Made by a program: the position numbers and the translations under genes. The notes under the pieces were generated by a model, which had not been told where the DNA came from, did no database searches, and saw only the letters and a list, made by a program, of their open reading frames with translations. Of a stretch of DNA of 64,000 nucleotides, positions 54,710-64,000 are shown in pieces (positions within the stretch are counted from its first letter, which is position 1; each line of letters begins with the position of its first letter). The stretch is from Hsuehochloa calcarea (lineage: Eukaryota > Streptophyta > Magnoliopsida > Poales > Poaceae), in the NCBI GenBank assembly GCA_036346395.1, contig CM070599.1, forward strand, positions 25,473,232-25,537,231, written 5' to 3'.

Positions 54710-56395
54710 ATGCGACATGCAATCCGAGAATCGACATGGATATTCTCGATGTCGTCATCGATCATGGTTGATGTGGATGAAGATTCACCAACAACAAGTG
54801 GTGAAAATTTCAGGAGCCAACCGACATCTGGTAATGGTGTCGATGAAACTCCCACTGGCTATAGACCAAGTGAGGATGATAAGACTCAGCATACGATCGG
54901 CTATTCGCCGGATTAGGCTGAGTCAACCCCAAAAGCCTCAGGAGGTGCTAATTTCCGACCGGTCTCCGTCGTGGAAACTTCTGGTAAAGGCACTAGAGGG
55001 CTCTCCACTGGTTACAGTGGAAGTTCTTCGGAAGAACACTGCTGGAAGAACAAGGTCAATGCGATCAGAAATACGGATCAAAATATCGTGTACGGTCCTG
55101 CATACACTACCTCGCCACCACATATTGATGAAAATGGCACGGGCAATCAAGCACCAAATGCCAGAGGCAACATAACTGATAGACGTCAATTAGTTAATTC
55201 GCTTGGTTCTGCCCCACCTAGATTAATGGGTCGGACGGGACCAAAGACAAGGTCGGAGGAAGGTTTAGATCTATGAACGCCTACAACTACTATGAATCCT
55301 CCAAGGCCTTCAGTAACGGTACAGAACCTGCAACATGCTCAAAGTATTTTAAATAACACTGACCCTGCTCTAGTAGATGATCTAGGTTTTGTTCAACTTG
55401 TAGGTCAGGTATCAGAGATCCTTCAGCAAACCATGCAGCTTACGGAAGCGTACCGGGAACAAAGGAGTTCACGAAGTCAAACTATGACTTCGTCCCAACG
55501 TTCCTCCCTCAGTAGAGGGCAGCACGGTCGAGTTGGGGATCAATCGATACCAAAACCTCCTCGACGATTCCGACCGAGGAATCACGAGGGAAGAAGGCTA
55601 TTTCAAATAACCACTCCTTTTCCCCGTTGAGAAGATCAATCGCTTGGCCCTGATGATCTCCGACATCGTCTAGGCTAAGCAAGTGGTCGGAGGCGTCATC
55701 CTAACGTCCACGACCAAATCAAAACACCGAAGCCCCGGCATTATAGTTTAAGAAATAGGTCTCCGACCGATTACAATCCGGCACCCTTCCAAAGAAGGCA
55801 CTATGAATCAATCACAGGCTGTCGAGCTTTCTCTGCAGGGCTCCAGGCTGTACGTTGGCTCAACAGGTTCCGACCTGCCAACATGGACAAGTTCAATGGG
55901 ACACAGAACCCATTAGAATTTCTCCAAATTTATACTACCGCCATCAGAGCTGTTGGTAGTGACAAAAATGTGATGGCCAATTATCTACCTACGGTACTTG
56001 AAGGGTCTGCCCGGTCATGGTTGCTCAACCAACTGATCGGATCAATCTATAATTAGGAGCAACTTTGTGACCTCTTGATTGTAAATTTTCAGGGTACGTA
56101 CGACCACCCTGGAAAGAAAGATGACCTTCATCGAATCCGGCAAGAACCTAATGAGACTCTTCGTCAATACATCAAAAGGTTCAGCCAGGTTCGTAATTCA
56201 ATACCAGAGGTTGCAGAATCTTCTGTTATTCAAGCTTTCAAGGCAGGTATAAGGAATCGACGGTTTGCGGAGGACATCGCTATGAATCCTCCACGGACGA
56301 TTGTCGAGCTTTTCGACATGGCTGACAAATACGCAACCGCTAGCGAAGCGATTGAATGGAGCGAGGGCATTGATCGGAAGGATAAAACCCCGTGA
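54710..56395 (+). pseudogene. Retrotransposon gag pseudogene
   Basis: One frame from 54710 to 56395, broken by stops at 54914, 55274, 55628 and ~56054. N-terminal part is Ser/Thr/Gly-rich (EDSPTTSGENFRSQPTSGNG). The retrotransposon gag domain is clear in the last third: RPANMDKFNGTQNPLEFLQI, GSARSWLLNQL, DDLHRIRQEPNETLRQYIKR and VIQAFKAGIRNRRF. A basic Lys-rich tail (56400-56630) follows in shifted frames; no CCHC knuckle is visible. Gag forms the particle in which reverse transcription takes place. Confidence 0.88.
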
Positions 56396-56835
56396 CCTGG
56401 CTTGGAAAAGCCAGAAAAGAGACACAAGAAGGCTCTCAAGAAGAAGGAACACCGCAAGCCTGATGATAAAGAAGTCCTTGCGGTTCCTGACAAGTCTACC
56501 AAGAGTAAGAAAGATTACACCGGTCGAGGCAAAACAAAAATTCCGACCGATAGATATAAAAAAATAAGAAGTAGTGTCCACTTCACCAGCAAGCAGGACA
56601 TGACTCGCGCACCTATCGAGTCTAGCAAAAGAAAATAGAGGATTACTATGCAGGTAAAGGCTCACTCCCCTCAATACAAGAACTCGAGGAAGTAAGTTCC
56701 AAGAAGGACAAGGATGGTGATGACGAGATGGAGTACCAGGAGCCTCAACATACGGTCAACATGATCTTTGAAGGACCCTTCTCATATGATTCACGACGTC
56801 ATCTGAAGGCCGTGGAGTGAGAGGTCAACCTTGCA

Positions 56836-57330
56836 GTGTCCCCGATCGCCATCAAGCTATTAAGGTGGTCGGAAACAGTAATCTCCTTCCGCAAAGAAGA
56901 CTGCCCCATCCCATCGGCTCGACCAGGTAGGTTCCCCATTATAGTTGAACTAACTATTAACAATTGCAAAGTCAATCGAGTCTTAATAGATGGAGGTAGT
57001 TCTTTAAATATTTTATTTGTGGGAGCATTAGAGGAAATGCAGGTTCTCAAATCTAAGGTAAAACCAGTGAAGTATGCTTTCCAAGGTATAGTTCCTGGTT
57101 CTACCGTAAAACCGATAGGGCAGGTCTCCTTACCGGTTACGTTCAGAAGGCCTGACAACTTCCGAACAGAAAATGTTTCATTTGATGTGGTTGATTTTGA
57201 AACCGCATATAATGGAATCCTTGGTCGTCCGACTTTAGCAAAGTTCCTGATGGTCACGCATTACGGTTATCAGAGTCTAAAGATGCTAGGGCCAAAAGGA
57301 GTCACCATGGTTCAAGGAGATAAAAAATGA
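56836..57330 (+). pseudogene. Retrotransposon aspartic protease region
   Basis: Open for 164 codons. Catalytic motif reads LIDGGSSLNILF, in the usual position for the retroviral-type D[TS]G; in many Tat elements this site also reads DGGSS. Downstream ILGRPTLAKFL fits the conserved flap/ILGR region of plant gypsy proteases. The pol frame then continues with shifts at 57327 and 57575. Normal role is to cut the gag-pol precursor. Confidence 0.85.
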
Positions 57331-57599
57331 CTTATGCATGTGATCGGAAGTCTTTTGAACCGGTCGATGAACTCCCGACCAGAAGAACTGACTCATCTGC
57401 AATGCAGGTCAAGCACTCCAGACCAAAGATGACACCAAAACCATCCGACCAGAAAAAGGAGGTACCATTCGACAAGGACATTTCTCTAGAGAACGCCAAG
57501 TCGCCACATGGGTCAGGAAACACTGACGTGTTTATCCCAAAGGTGCTGGTCGAAGAAGGGCTCAACTTTAAATAGAAATAGTCGCTCATCTCCTTCCTC

Positions 57600-58383
57600 C
57601 GAGCAAACCAGGATGTATTCGCCTGGTAGGCGTTCGACATGCCCGGAGTACCCAGGGAGGTGATCAAGCACATGCTAGCTCTCCACTGACAAAAAACCGG
57701 TCAAGCAGAAGCTAAGGCGTTTTGCGCCTGATCGGAAGGAAGCAATCTAGTCGGGGACCGACAAGCTCCTCAAGACTGGGTTTATTCGTGAAGTCAACCA
57801 CCCTCAGTGGCTCGCTAACCCTGTAATAGTTAGAAAGAGTTATGGGAAGTGACAAATGTGTATTGATTTCACAGATCTTAATAAATATTGTCCGAAGGAT
57901 GATTTTTCCCTTCCCCGTATTGACTAAGTTGTAGAGTCTACCTCCACGTGTGAGTTATTAAGTTTTGTAGATGCGTATTCAGGGTACCACCAGATTAGTA
58001 TGAGTGAAGAAGATGAGGAAAAAACTTCCTTCATCACTCCATACAACACTTACTGCTATGTTAAGATGCCTTTTGGTCTCAAAAATATTGGTGCGACTTT
58101 TCAAAGGTTAATGCAGAAAACCTTTAGTCTACAGATAGGTCAAAATCTAGAAGCCTATGTTGATGATTTGGTTATGAAGAGCATCAACGCTGGCGATCAC
58201 ATTCTCGACATACAAGAGACTTTCAATAACTTGAGAAGGCAAAACCTCAAGTTAAATCCGAAAAAATGTGTGTTCGGAATTTCCGCTAGAAAATTTCTCG
58301 GTTACCTAGTTTTGGCTAGAGGTATCGAAGCAAATACAGCAAAAATAGCGGCCATCGATCAGATGCGCCTTCCACCTTCATAG
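57600..58383 (+). pseudogene. Reverse transcriptase pseudogene
   Basis: Gypsy-type RT. The fingers region shows FIREVNHPQWLANPVIVRKS and CIDFTDLNKYCPKDDFSLPR, then SFVDAYSGYHQISM, MPFGLKNIGATFQRLMQ, the active-site box EAYVDDLVMKS (YVDD at 58156-58167) and LNPKKCVFGI. At least four stops upstream of 58000 (for example near 57750, 57852 and 57927); the segment 58000-58383 is intact. Confidence 0.92.
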
Positions 58384-58411
58384 CAAGGTTAGGTGAAAAG
58401 GATTACCTTTC

Positions 58412-59134
58412 TTTAAAATTCTTCGGAAGTATGGAAGTTTCGAATGGACTAAGGAAGCAAACGATGCTTTTGAAAAACTTAAAGAGTACTTTACAAGTAC
58501 CCCGGTCTTAGTCTCTTCCAGACCGAGAGAACCATTGCTGATTTACGTGGATGCAACGCCACAAGCTGTCACTGGTGTACTGGTAGTAGAACGTGAAAAC
58601 ATTCAACGATCAGTATATTACGTGAGCGAAGTCTTACATGTACCAAAGGAAAGATACCCACATGTACAAAAGCTGCTATATGGTCTCCTTATGGCTTCAA
58701 GGAAACTAAGTTATTACTTTCAGACCCATAAAGTGGTCGTACCTACCGGATATCCCCTTGGTCAAGTCCTTGAAAATAGGGAATCGTCAGGACGAATAGA
58801 AAAATAAGCTATTGAACTAGGGACGTTTGACCTCCATTTTATCTCACAAACAGCAATAAAGTCTCAGGTAATAGTAGAATTCATTGCCGAATGGACAAAC
58901 CCTGAACCCAAGCAAGAACCCGAGTACGAACACCACGATGAGTGGACAATGTACTTTGACGGTTCCTTGACGCTCAAAGGATCGGAGGCTGGAGTCGTCT
59001 TGATATCCCCTACTGGCGAACTCATCAAGTATGCCATCCAGTTTAACTTTCCTGCTACGAACAATGTAGCAGAATATGAAGGTTTACTGGCAGGACTTCG
59101 AGCAGCTCGTTCGCTCGGGATCACAAATTACTAG
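58412..59134 (+). pseudogene. RNase H region (two RNase H-like parts)
   Basis: First part, in a new frame from ~58412: WTKEANDAFEKLKEYFTS, REPLLIYVDATPQAVTGVLV, ERYPHVQKLLYGLLMASRKL, the RT-linked RNase H. One stop at 58805. Second part at 58949: MYFDGSLTLKGSEAGVVLIS, FPATNNVAEYEGLLAGLRAA, which has the layout of archaeal/plant-type RNase H (Asp in FDGS, Glu in AEYEGL). A second RNase H-like domain is a known trait of Tat elements. Ends at a stop at 59134 with degraded continuation to ~59270. Confidence 0.85.
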
Positions 59135-59479
59135 TGAAAGACGATTCTCAACTAGTAGCGAATCAAGTGGAGAAAGAGTATCAATGCTCAAGTACCAAGA
59201 TGCCATCTTATCTAGCGGAAGTATGGAAACTCGAAAAGCACTTCTTCGGTTTTCATATCCAACATATTCCTAGAAAGAAAAACTTTCTAGTAGACTAGTT
59301 GGCACGGATGGCCTCCACCAGGTCAACCGTCCTACCCGGAGTTTTTCTCGAGCAACTCGATTCACCCTCGGTGGTCGAGCATTCCGAGGATATAAATGTT
59401 TCACATCAGGTCGTATAAATTGATTCTGATAACATAGATGCTCCACAGATCGGTGACGATCAGGGTAGATATTAGATGA

Positions 59480-60700
59480 CATTGATCTACCATTATCTTT
59501 AGCATGGCAAAATTCCTAAAGATGATGTAGATGCTGATCGTATAGCTCGAAAAGCTAAATCATACACTCTAATTGAACGTACCTTGTATAAACGAGGATC
59601 TCATGGAGTGTTGATGAGATGCATATCTCAATCGGATGTCATTAAATTGCTAATCGAAATTCATGGAGGAGTCTGTGGAGCACATCATTCCTACATAATA
59701 CTGGTCGATAGAGCCTTCAGGCAAGGATACTACTAGCCAACTGCCCTTCATGATGCAAAAGAGCTCGTGATGAAGTGTATATAATGTCAGTTTCATAGCC
59801 GATAAGTACATCAGCCGGCACAAGTTTTGTAAATAATTCATCTTTCTTGGCCTTTTGCAACCTGGGGACTAGACATTGTGGGACCTTTCCCAAGAGCACC
59901 CGGGGGCTTCGAATTCCTTTTCGTCATGATTGACATGTTTACAAAATGGGTCGAGGCCGAGCCAGTTGTTAAAACACAACTAAGGCCGCTAAGAGATTTC
60001 TCATAAGAAATGTGATCACACGATTTGGTGTACCCAGTCGTACAATCACAGACAACGGTACCAAGTTTTCAAGCGGTAATTTCTAGGAATTCTGCGATGA
60101 ACTTGGTATCAAAGTTCATTTCACTTCTGTTGCTCACCCACAGAGCAATGGAGCGGTTGAGCGTGCCAATGGTATCATAATGCTAGGGATCAAACCCTAA
60201 GTATTCGACCAGTTGGTAAAACAGTCAGGAGCTTGGGTTCAAGAACTTCCTTCTGTTCTATGGGTCGTTTGAACCACGACGAGTCGTGCGACCGGTGAAA
60301 CACCATTCTTCTTAGTTTATCGCGCTGAAGCCATGCTTCCTCCAAGACTAAAACTTGGCTATGCTCGAACTGATTGTTTCAATGTAAACGATCAAGATGA
60401 ACGACGACTTGATCTCAATTTCCTTGAAGAACGACGAAACCAAGCCTTAATACGTTCGACGATCTATCAACAAGTCATGCGAAGGTACCACAGTTGTAAG
60501 CTGCAACCTCGCAGAATTTAGTCAGAGGTGATCCGTTCTTAGAAAATTCGTAACCAAGCAAATCGCAACAAACTTTCTCCCAAGTGGGAAGGTCCATACA
60601 CTGTGGTCGAAGTCACCCGACCGGGCTCGGTACGATTAGCCATGTCTCATGGAAGGGTTTTGTCTAATTCTTGGAACATTGATCAATTGCTTAAGTTCTT
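59480..60700 (+). pseudogene. Retrotransposon integrase pseudogene
   Basis: Decayed gypsy integrase. Zinc-binding HHCC domain: EIHGGVCGAHHSY followed by ALHDAKELVMKCI and, after a stop, CQ. Catalytic core: WGLDIVGPFPRAPGGFEFLF (first Asp) and KWVEAEPVVK; in a shifted frame near 60020-60170 TITDNGTKFSS (second Asp) and HPQSNGAVERANG (catalytic Glu). The C-terminal region shows KLSPKWEGPYTVVEV-like remains near 60580. Many stops and at least two frameshifts. Confidence 0.88.
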
Positions 60701-60874
60701 TGTTTAAATTTCATTTCATTTCCATTATTTTTAATAAAAGAAATAAGTCATTCCTTTAATTTCTCATGACGAGTGATGTTGTTTATATGTCTATACCGAT
60801 ATTCTGGTCGTCTAGCGACTCATATGCTTAAGATTATGAAGATTATATTCATTCATTTCAAAATTCCGTTCTAT

Positions 60875-62800
60875 TTACAAGAGTCGGAACCTGTTGAGGA
60901 TCTTGGGGATTTCTACCTCCGCTGACGGAGTTATGATCACCATAGGATCCGGAATAAATTCTACCCCTGAAGCCAACTCGGGGGCTTCCAGGACCACTTT
61001 CTCTCCAGGAACTCTAACCTGAGGGAAGTTCCGGTCGAGGACTTCTTCGACCACTTGATCTTCTAGTATATCCTGATCAGAAACGACCGAAACACCAGAA
61101 GATCTACACAAAATAAAGAGAGAAAATTCAGGAGTTCCAGGTCACCAAAGACATATAAGGTATGCACTCATATGACTACTTCATTTTTGCATACCTAGTC
61201 AATTTTTTAGTCTCGACCTTGAAGCGCGCCAGTTTAAAATCCGCAGCACTCGCCTTCCTCTTCTTTTCAACCGATTTCACCAGTTTTGAACTGGTAGGGT
61301 TGGTTGTACACTTGATATTCTCCAACAGTAGATCAGAAGTAGTATTCTCGACCAGTTGGTCAAGAATAAAGCTCCTGATCGTTGGATCGGAGGGTGTAGA
61401 CTTGTTGGTCTCCAAAATAGTTGCTTCAATAGCAACTGGCAAGTCTTGAGTGACTACATGGGACTCAATGATTACCGCCTCGATCAACAAACAAAGTTAG
61501 TCAGGCGAGAACATGCTTCATCTGACAATAAATATTTTTCGGTTACATATCTCTACGAGACCACTATCTTGAGTGATCGTAGGAATGGTTGGATCGTCAA
61601 TAGGCTCACATGTTTAAGTGGCCTCATTGATCATAAGCCCGACCGACTACATATCAAAGAGGGTTTTAGGTAAAACCGATCGAAAAATATTGGAAAGATA
61701 AAAAGTAGTTGATATTTTTACCCTCAGTCTCTCAGCCCTCTCTTTTTCGGTAACAACCGCTATGATCAGGGAGAAGCCAGCCTTTTCGCCAGGCACTCCG
61801 GTTTAGATCATCTTGATCCGGCTTTTGATCTCATCAGGAGATAAGGCTGTAACAATGAATGAGAGACTTTAGGATTATAAAAGTAATCAACTAGTAAAGC
61901 AAACTGGTCGGAATCCATTTGAATTTACATTCTTTGGAGTCCTTGGTCGCATTGTCACGACCAATATACCAGAGCATCGCATGAGCTCTGGCCTTCATGG
62001 GATTAATCCGGCGCATGAAAAAGTCCATCACCACATGCCAAGAGGTTAAACCACTGACATTAAGGGGATGGATGGCTTCAACCCATCTCCCTATTTTTCC
62101 CTCCTTCTTTGAGGAGGAGCGCCATCGCAGATTTTCGATCGTCTTTTTACCGCTATAGTAAAGGTCGTCTTGCTGCTTGATCTTCATATAAAATCATCTT
62201 TTCTTCCATGACGATCATGGAGATTTTGAGTACATAGGAATGTACTCATCAGCTTTTCCGTCGTGGAGGTGCAAGGTGCACTCTCCGGTGTACCGGTTGT
62301 TTTCTTCGTATTTGCCACTCTGTAGTAGTACTTGAGGAGATCCATGGTTGCGGGGATCCCTAAGTACGCTTCGCAGAGGTAGACGAAGATACTAAGATTG
62401 GCAATGGCATTAGGGGCCAGATTAACCAGTTCCACTCCATAATACTCCAAAACTTGGGAAAAGAAGGAGTGAACTGGGAGCCTAAAACCGCATTCGATGA
62501 ATGCGAGGAAAACATGAATTTCTCTGTCTTCAGCACTCGGAGAATGCTCCCTGATAGCTGATCTCCAAGAAATCAGATTCCTGTCGGGTGCAACCCAATC
62601 TTCTCCAGACTTTCTAGCTTCTTCTCACTCAGATAAGAAAACGACCAGTTGATGATGAGATCCGATATGGTGGATTCTTTTGATGAAGAAGTCACAGGTG
62701 GTTGGAGGCAACTTTTCCTTTTAGAAGAGGAAACAGAAGGTGTGAAAACCCTAAACACCCAGTGCAAAGGGGTTTTATAGCCGCAATTCTCTAACCGCAT
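60875..62800 (-). pseudogene. Antisense gene of Tat element (PF04195 'gypsy-type transposon' domain)
   Basis: Minus strand, convergent with gag-pol. Start at 62800. First part reads SDLIINWSFSYLSEKKLESL, then after a frameshift REIHVFLAFIECGFRLPVHS and YYGVELVNLAPNAIANLSIF, VYLCEAYLGIP (62450-62340), the signature of PF04195. Next, WHVVMDFFMRRINPMKARAH (62030-61960), then an acidic/basic charged region with a Lys-rich patch (KKRKASAADF, 61270) and a Val/Glu/Pro-rich tail to 60875. Such antisense ORFs are known in Grande, RIRE2 and Retand elements; their role is not settled. Several breaks; the pieces total about 450 codons. Confidence 0.78.
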
Positions 62801-62987
62801 CTGAAAGTTAAGAGAAGTCCAAAGGACAAAATCTTTTTGATCAACGGATAGAAAAGCTTCTCAAGTCCCAAGGCAGTTTCTCAACTTTAAAATGAATACA
62901 TACCACTTCAATGTCACGATATTTAATGGAGGGTCTGCCCGATACGATTTCATAGGAAGAAAGTGTTTACACACAACCCATTCATTT

Positions 62988-63003
62988 AAAGTTCGGGGGT
63001 TAG
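62988..63003 (+). promoter_or_regulatory. Polypurine tract before 3' LTR
   Basis: AAAGTTCGGGGGTTAG immediately upstream of the 3' LTR, the position of the plus-strand primer in reverse transcription. Somewhat pyrimidine-interrupted, as in many Tat elements. Confidence 0.6.
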
Positions 63004-63004
63004 C

Positions 63005-63701
63005 TGACGAGGATTAAAACCCCTATGTATTAACTTTAATACATAAAGAGAGACCATACGTCTTCATGCTCGTAACCCCTAAGGCTAACGACCCCACTGG
63101 TCGTAAGGATTCCAGAGGTTACATAATAAATACCCTAGTCGGACAAGGTCCCGTACCTAGTCCCCGACCAGTTAAACTTCTCGTAAAGCTTTGAACTATT
63201 ATGTAGATCCAAATCCAGGTATATCCTTTACTGTGTGATGAATGTAACACGTGTTGTGTACTCTGTACCACGCGACGTTACATAATCCTAAGATACTGAA
63301 TAATGGTTAAATGTCTCACCGACATTCAACCACACAACAGTTGATACTTTAATCAACTGCCACCTCCCTTCGACCAGATGCAACGCTTCGCACAGGCGTC
63401 TTCTCCAAAACAACTGCCACCACTTCGGAAGCTATTTAAAGATGGAGCATGGGAGGAGGAGGGAGACGAAGGGAAAGACAGGAGACTACTGGCATTAGAT
63501 TCATACTTTTGGTCTATTTCAGTAGCATAGCCAACATCATACTCAGGGTAACTAGGATTAGTCATTTGCCTGATCCTAGGTATTCCTTGTAAACAACTAG
63601 TTCATAGTAATAAAGAGCGACCCCATTCCCTTCTAGGAGATACGCATCATTTTCCTCTATTTCTATATATTTTCATAAGATCGGCGATTTGATCGTCGAC
63701 A
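63005..63701 (+). repeat. 3' LTR, full length (697 bp)
   Basis: TGACGAGG...GTCGACA, followed directly by the TATAG target duplication. It shows the full LTR including the last 145 bp missing from the 5' copy, with AATAAA-type words (TAATAAAGAGC near 63610) that could be the polyadenylation signal. Confidence 0.93.
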
Positions 63702-63706
63702 TATAG
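63702..63706. repeat. Target-site duplication TATAG, right
   Basis: Identical to 54058-54062. Confidence 0.92.
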
Positions 63707-64000
63707 TGACATAATTGATCATTTGTTGGCTAAAAGTATAAGTTATTGTTTATTGCTTATGAGATAATTATTGACATAGTAGTAAAGCATTCCTTTGAGC
63801 TCAAAATCTGATTAATAACTGTCATATCTAATTAGTAAAGAGTATTGACATTAGTGGCGAGGAGGCTAAGATTTCATCTTGAGCAGCCCAACATCTCAGA
63901 GCAAATTAACAAATATTTAAATCTAAGCATTATGCTGATTTTGTATTTTTTAGTCCTATCTTTTGAGCATATTATCTTGTTTTTTGACATGAAGAAATTA
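63707..64000. other. Right flank, nothing recognised
   Basis: AT-rich, stops in all frames; continues the locus interrupted at 54062. Confidence 0.4.

Larger units (their letters stand above)
54063..63701 (+). mobile_element. Tat-lineage Ty3/gypsy LTR retrotransposon
   Basis: A 9.6-kb element: 5' LTR (54063-54615, truncated), gag, protease, reverse transcriptase, RNase H, integrase in plus orientation, then a ~2.1-kb region with antisense coding, polypurine tract, and 3' LTR (63005-63701). Order PR-RT-RH-INT marks Ty3/gypsy. The internal 3' region with an antisense gene and a second RNase H-like domain point to the Tat group (Retand/Grande/RIRE2 relatives). Exact TATAG target duplications bracket it. 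Coding regions have many stops and frameshifts, so it is non-autonomous. Confidence 0.93.

Overview
The window is a stretch of plant nuclear DNA, almost certainly from a grass (Poaceae). The evidence is three intact host genes of plant-specific or plastid-targeted types, very GC-rich 5' coding ends, long AT-rich spacers, and a dense set of Mutator-like, hAT, Stowaway, TRIM and Ty3/gypsy elements of grass type. A panicoid or related grass is my guess; the sequence does not fix the genus. No bacterial, organellar, rRNA, tRNA or CRISPR features were seen.

Host genes sit in the right half: (i) 31780-32994 (-), an intact 404-residue plant-specific protein of unknown function with paired Cys/His motifs; (ii) 41712-49635 (-), a ten-exon gene for a plastid-type DUF1350 alpha/beta-hydrolase-like protein, whose exons sum to exactly 1350 bp in one continuous frame; (iii) 50044-51264 (+), an intact UPF0496 (DUF677) protein. 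Genes ii and iii are head to head with about 408 bp between their start codons. A fourth, dead locus is a short-chain dehydrogenase/reductase pseudogene at 6706-7537 (-).

The rest is layered mobile DNA. 1-5159: a long minus-strand Ty3/gypsy-type LTR split by a 2.27-kb block with ~550-bp inverted ends. 5160-6470: an ancient AT-rich duplication. 9236-16781: a whole Mutator-like element (MULE-A) with inverted ends, near-perfect 9-bp target duplication, a broken transposase and three cargo remnants (GRF-like zinc-finger half, plant mobile domain, coiled coil/GRF-like ORF). 18975-21021: a dead hAT transposase. 22778-30557: a second MULE (MULE-B) whose 5' two kilobases, including the flanking 9 bp, are tandemly duplicated, and whose transposase is followed by a GRF-type zinc-finger gene with tandemly repeated 3' modules. 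About 33850-35850: a Pack-MULE carrying one exon of a PMT-type methyltransferase. 37260-39650 and 40290-40570: LTR fragments. Inside DUF1350 introns: a TRIM (44214-44812) and a Stowaway MITE (48503-48789). 54063-63701: a Tat-type Ty3/gypsy retrotransposon with exact TATAG target duplications, a decayed gag-pol and a decayed antisense gene.

The most notable pattern is that both MULEs, on opposite strands and of different sequence, carry a co-oriented GRF-type zinc-finger module directly after the transposase. This looks like a recurrent accessory gene, comparable in position to mudrB of MuDR. Nearly all element genes here are broken, so this is a fossil record, not an active system.
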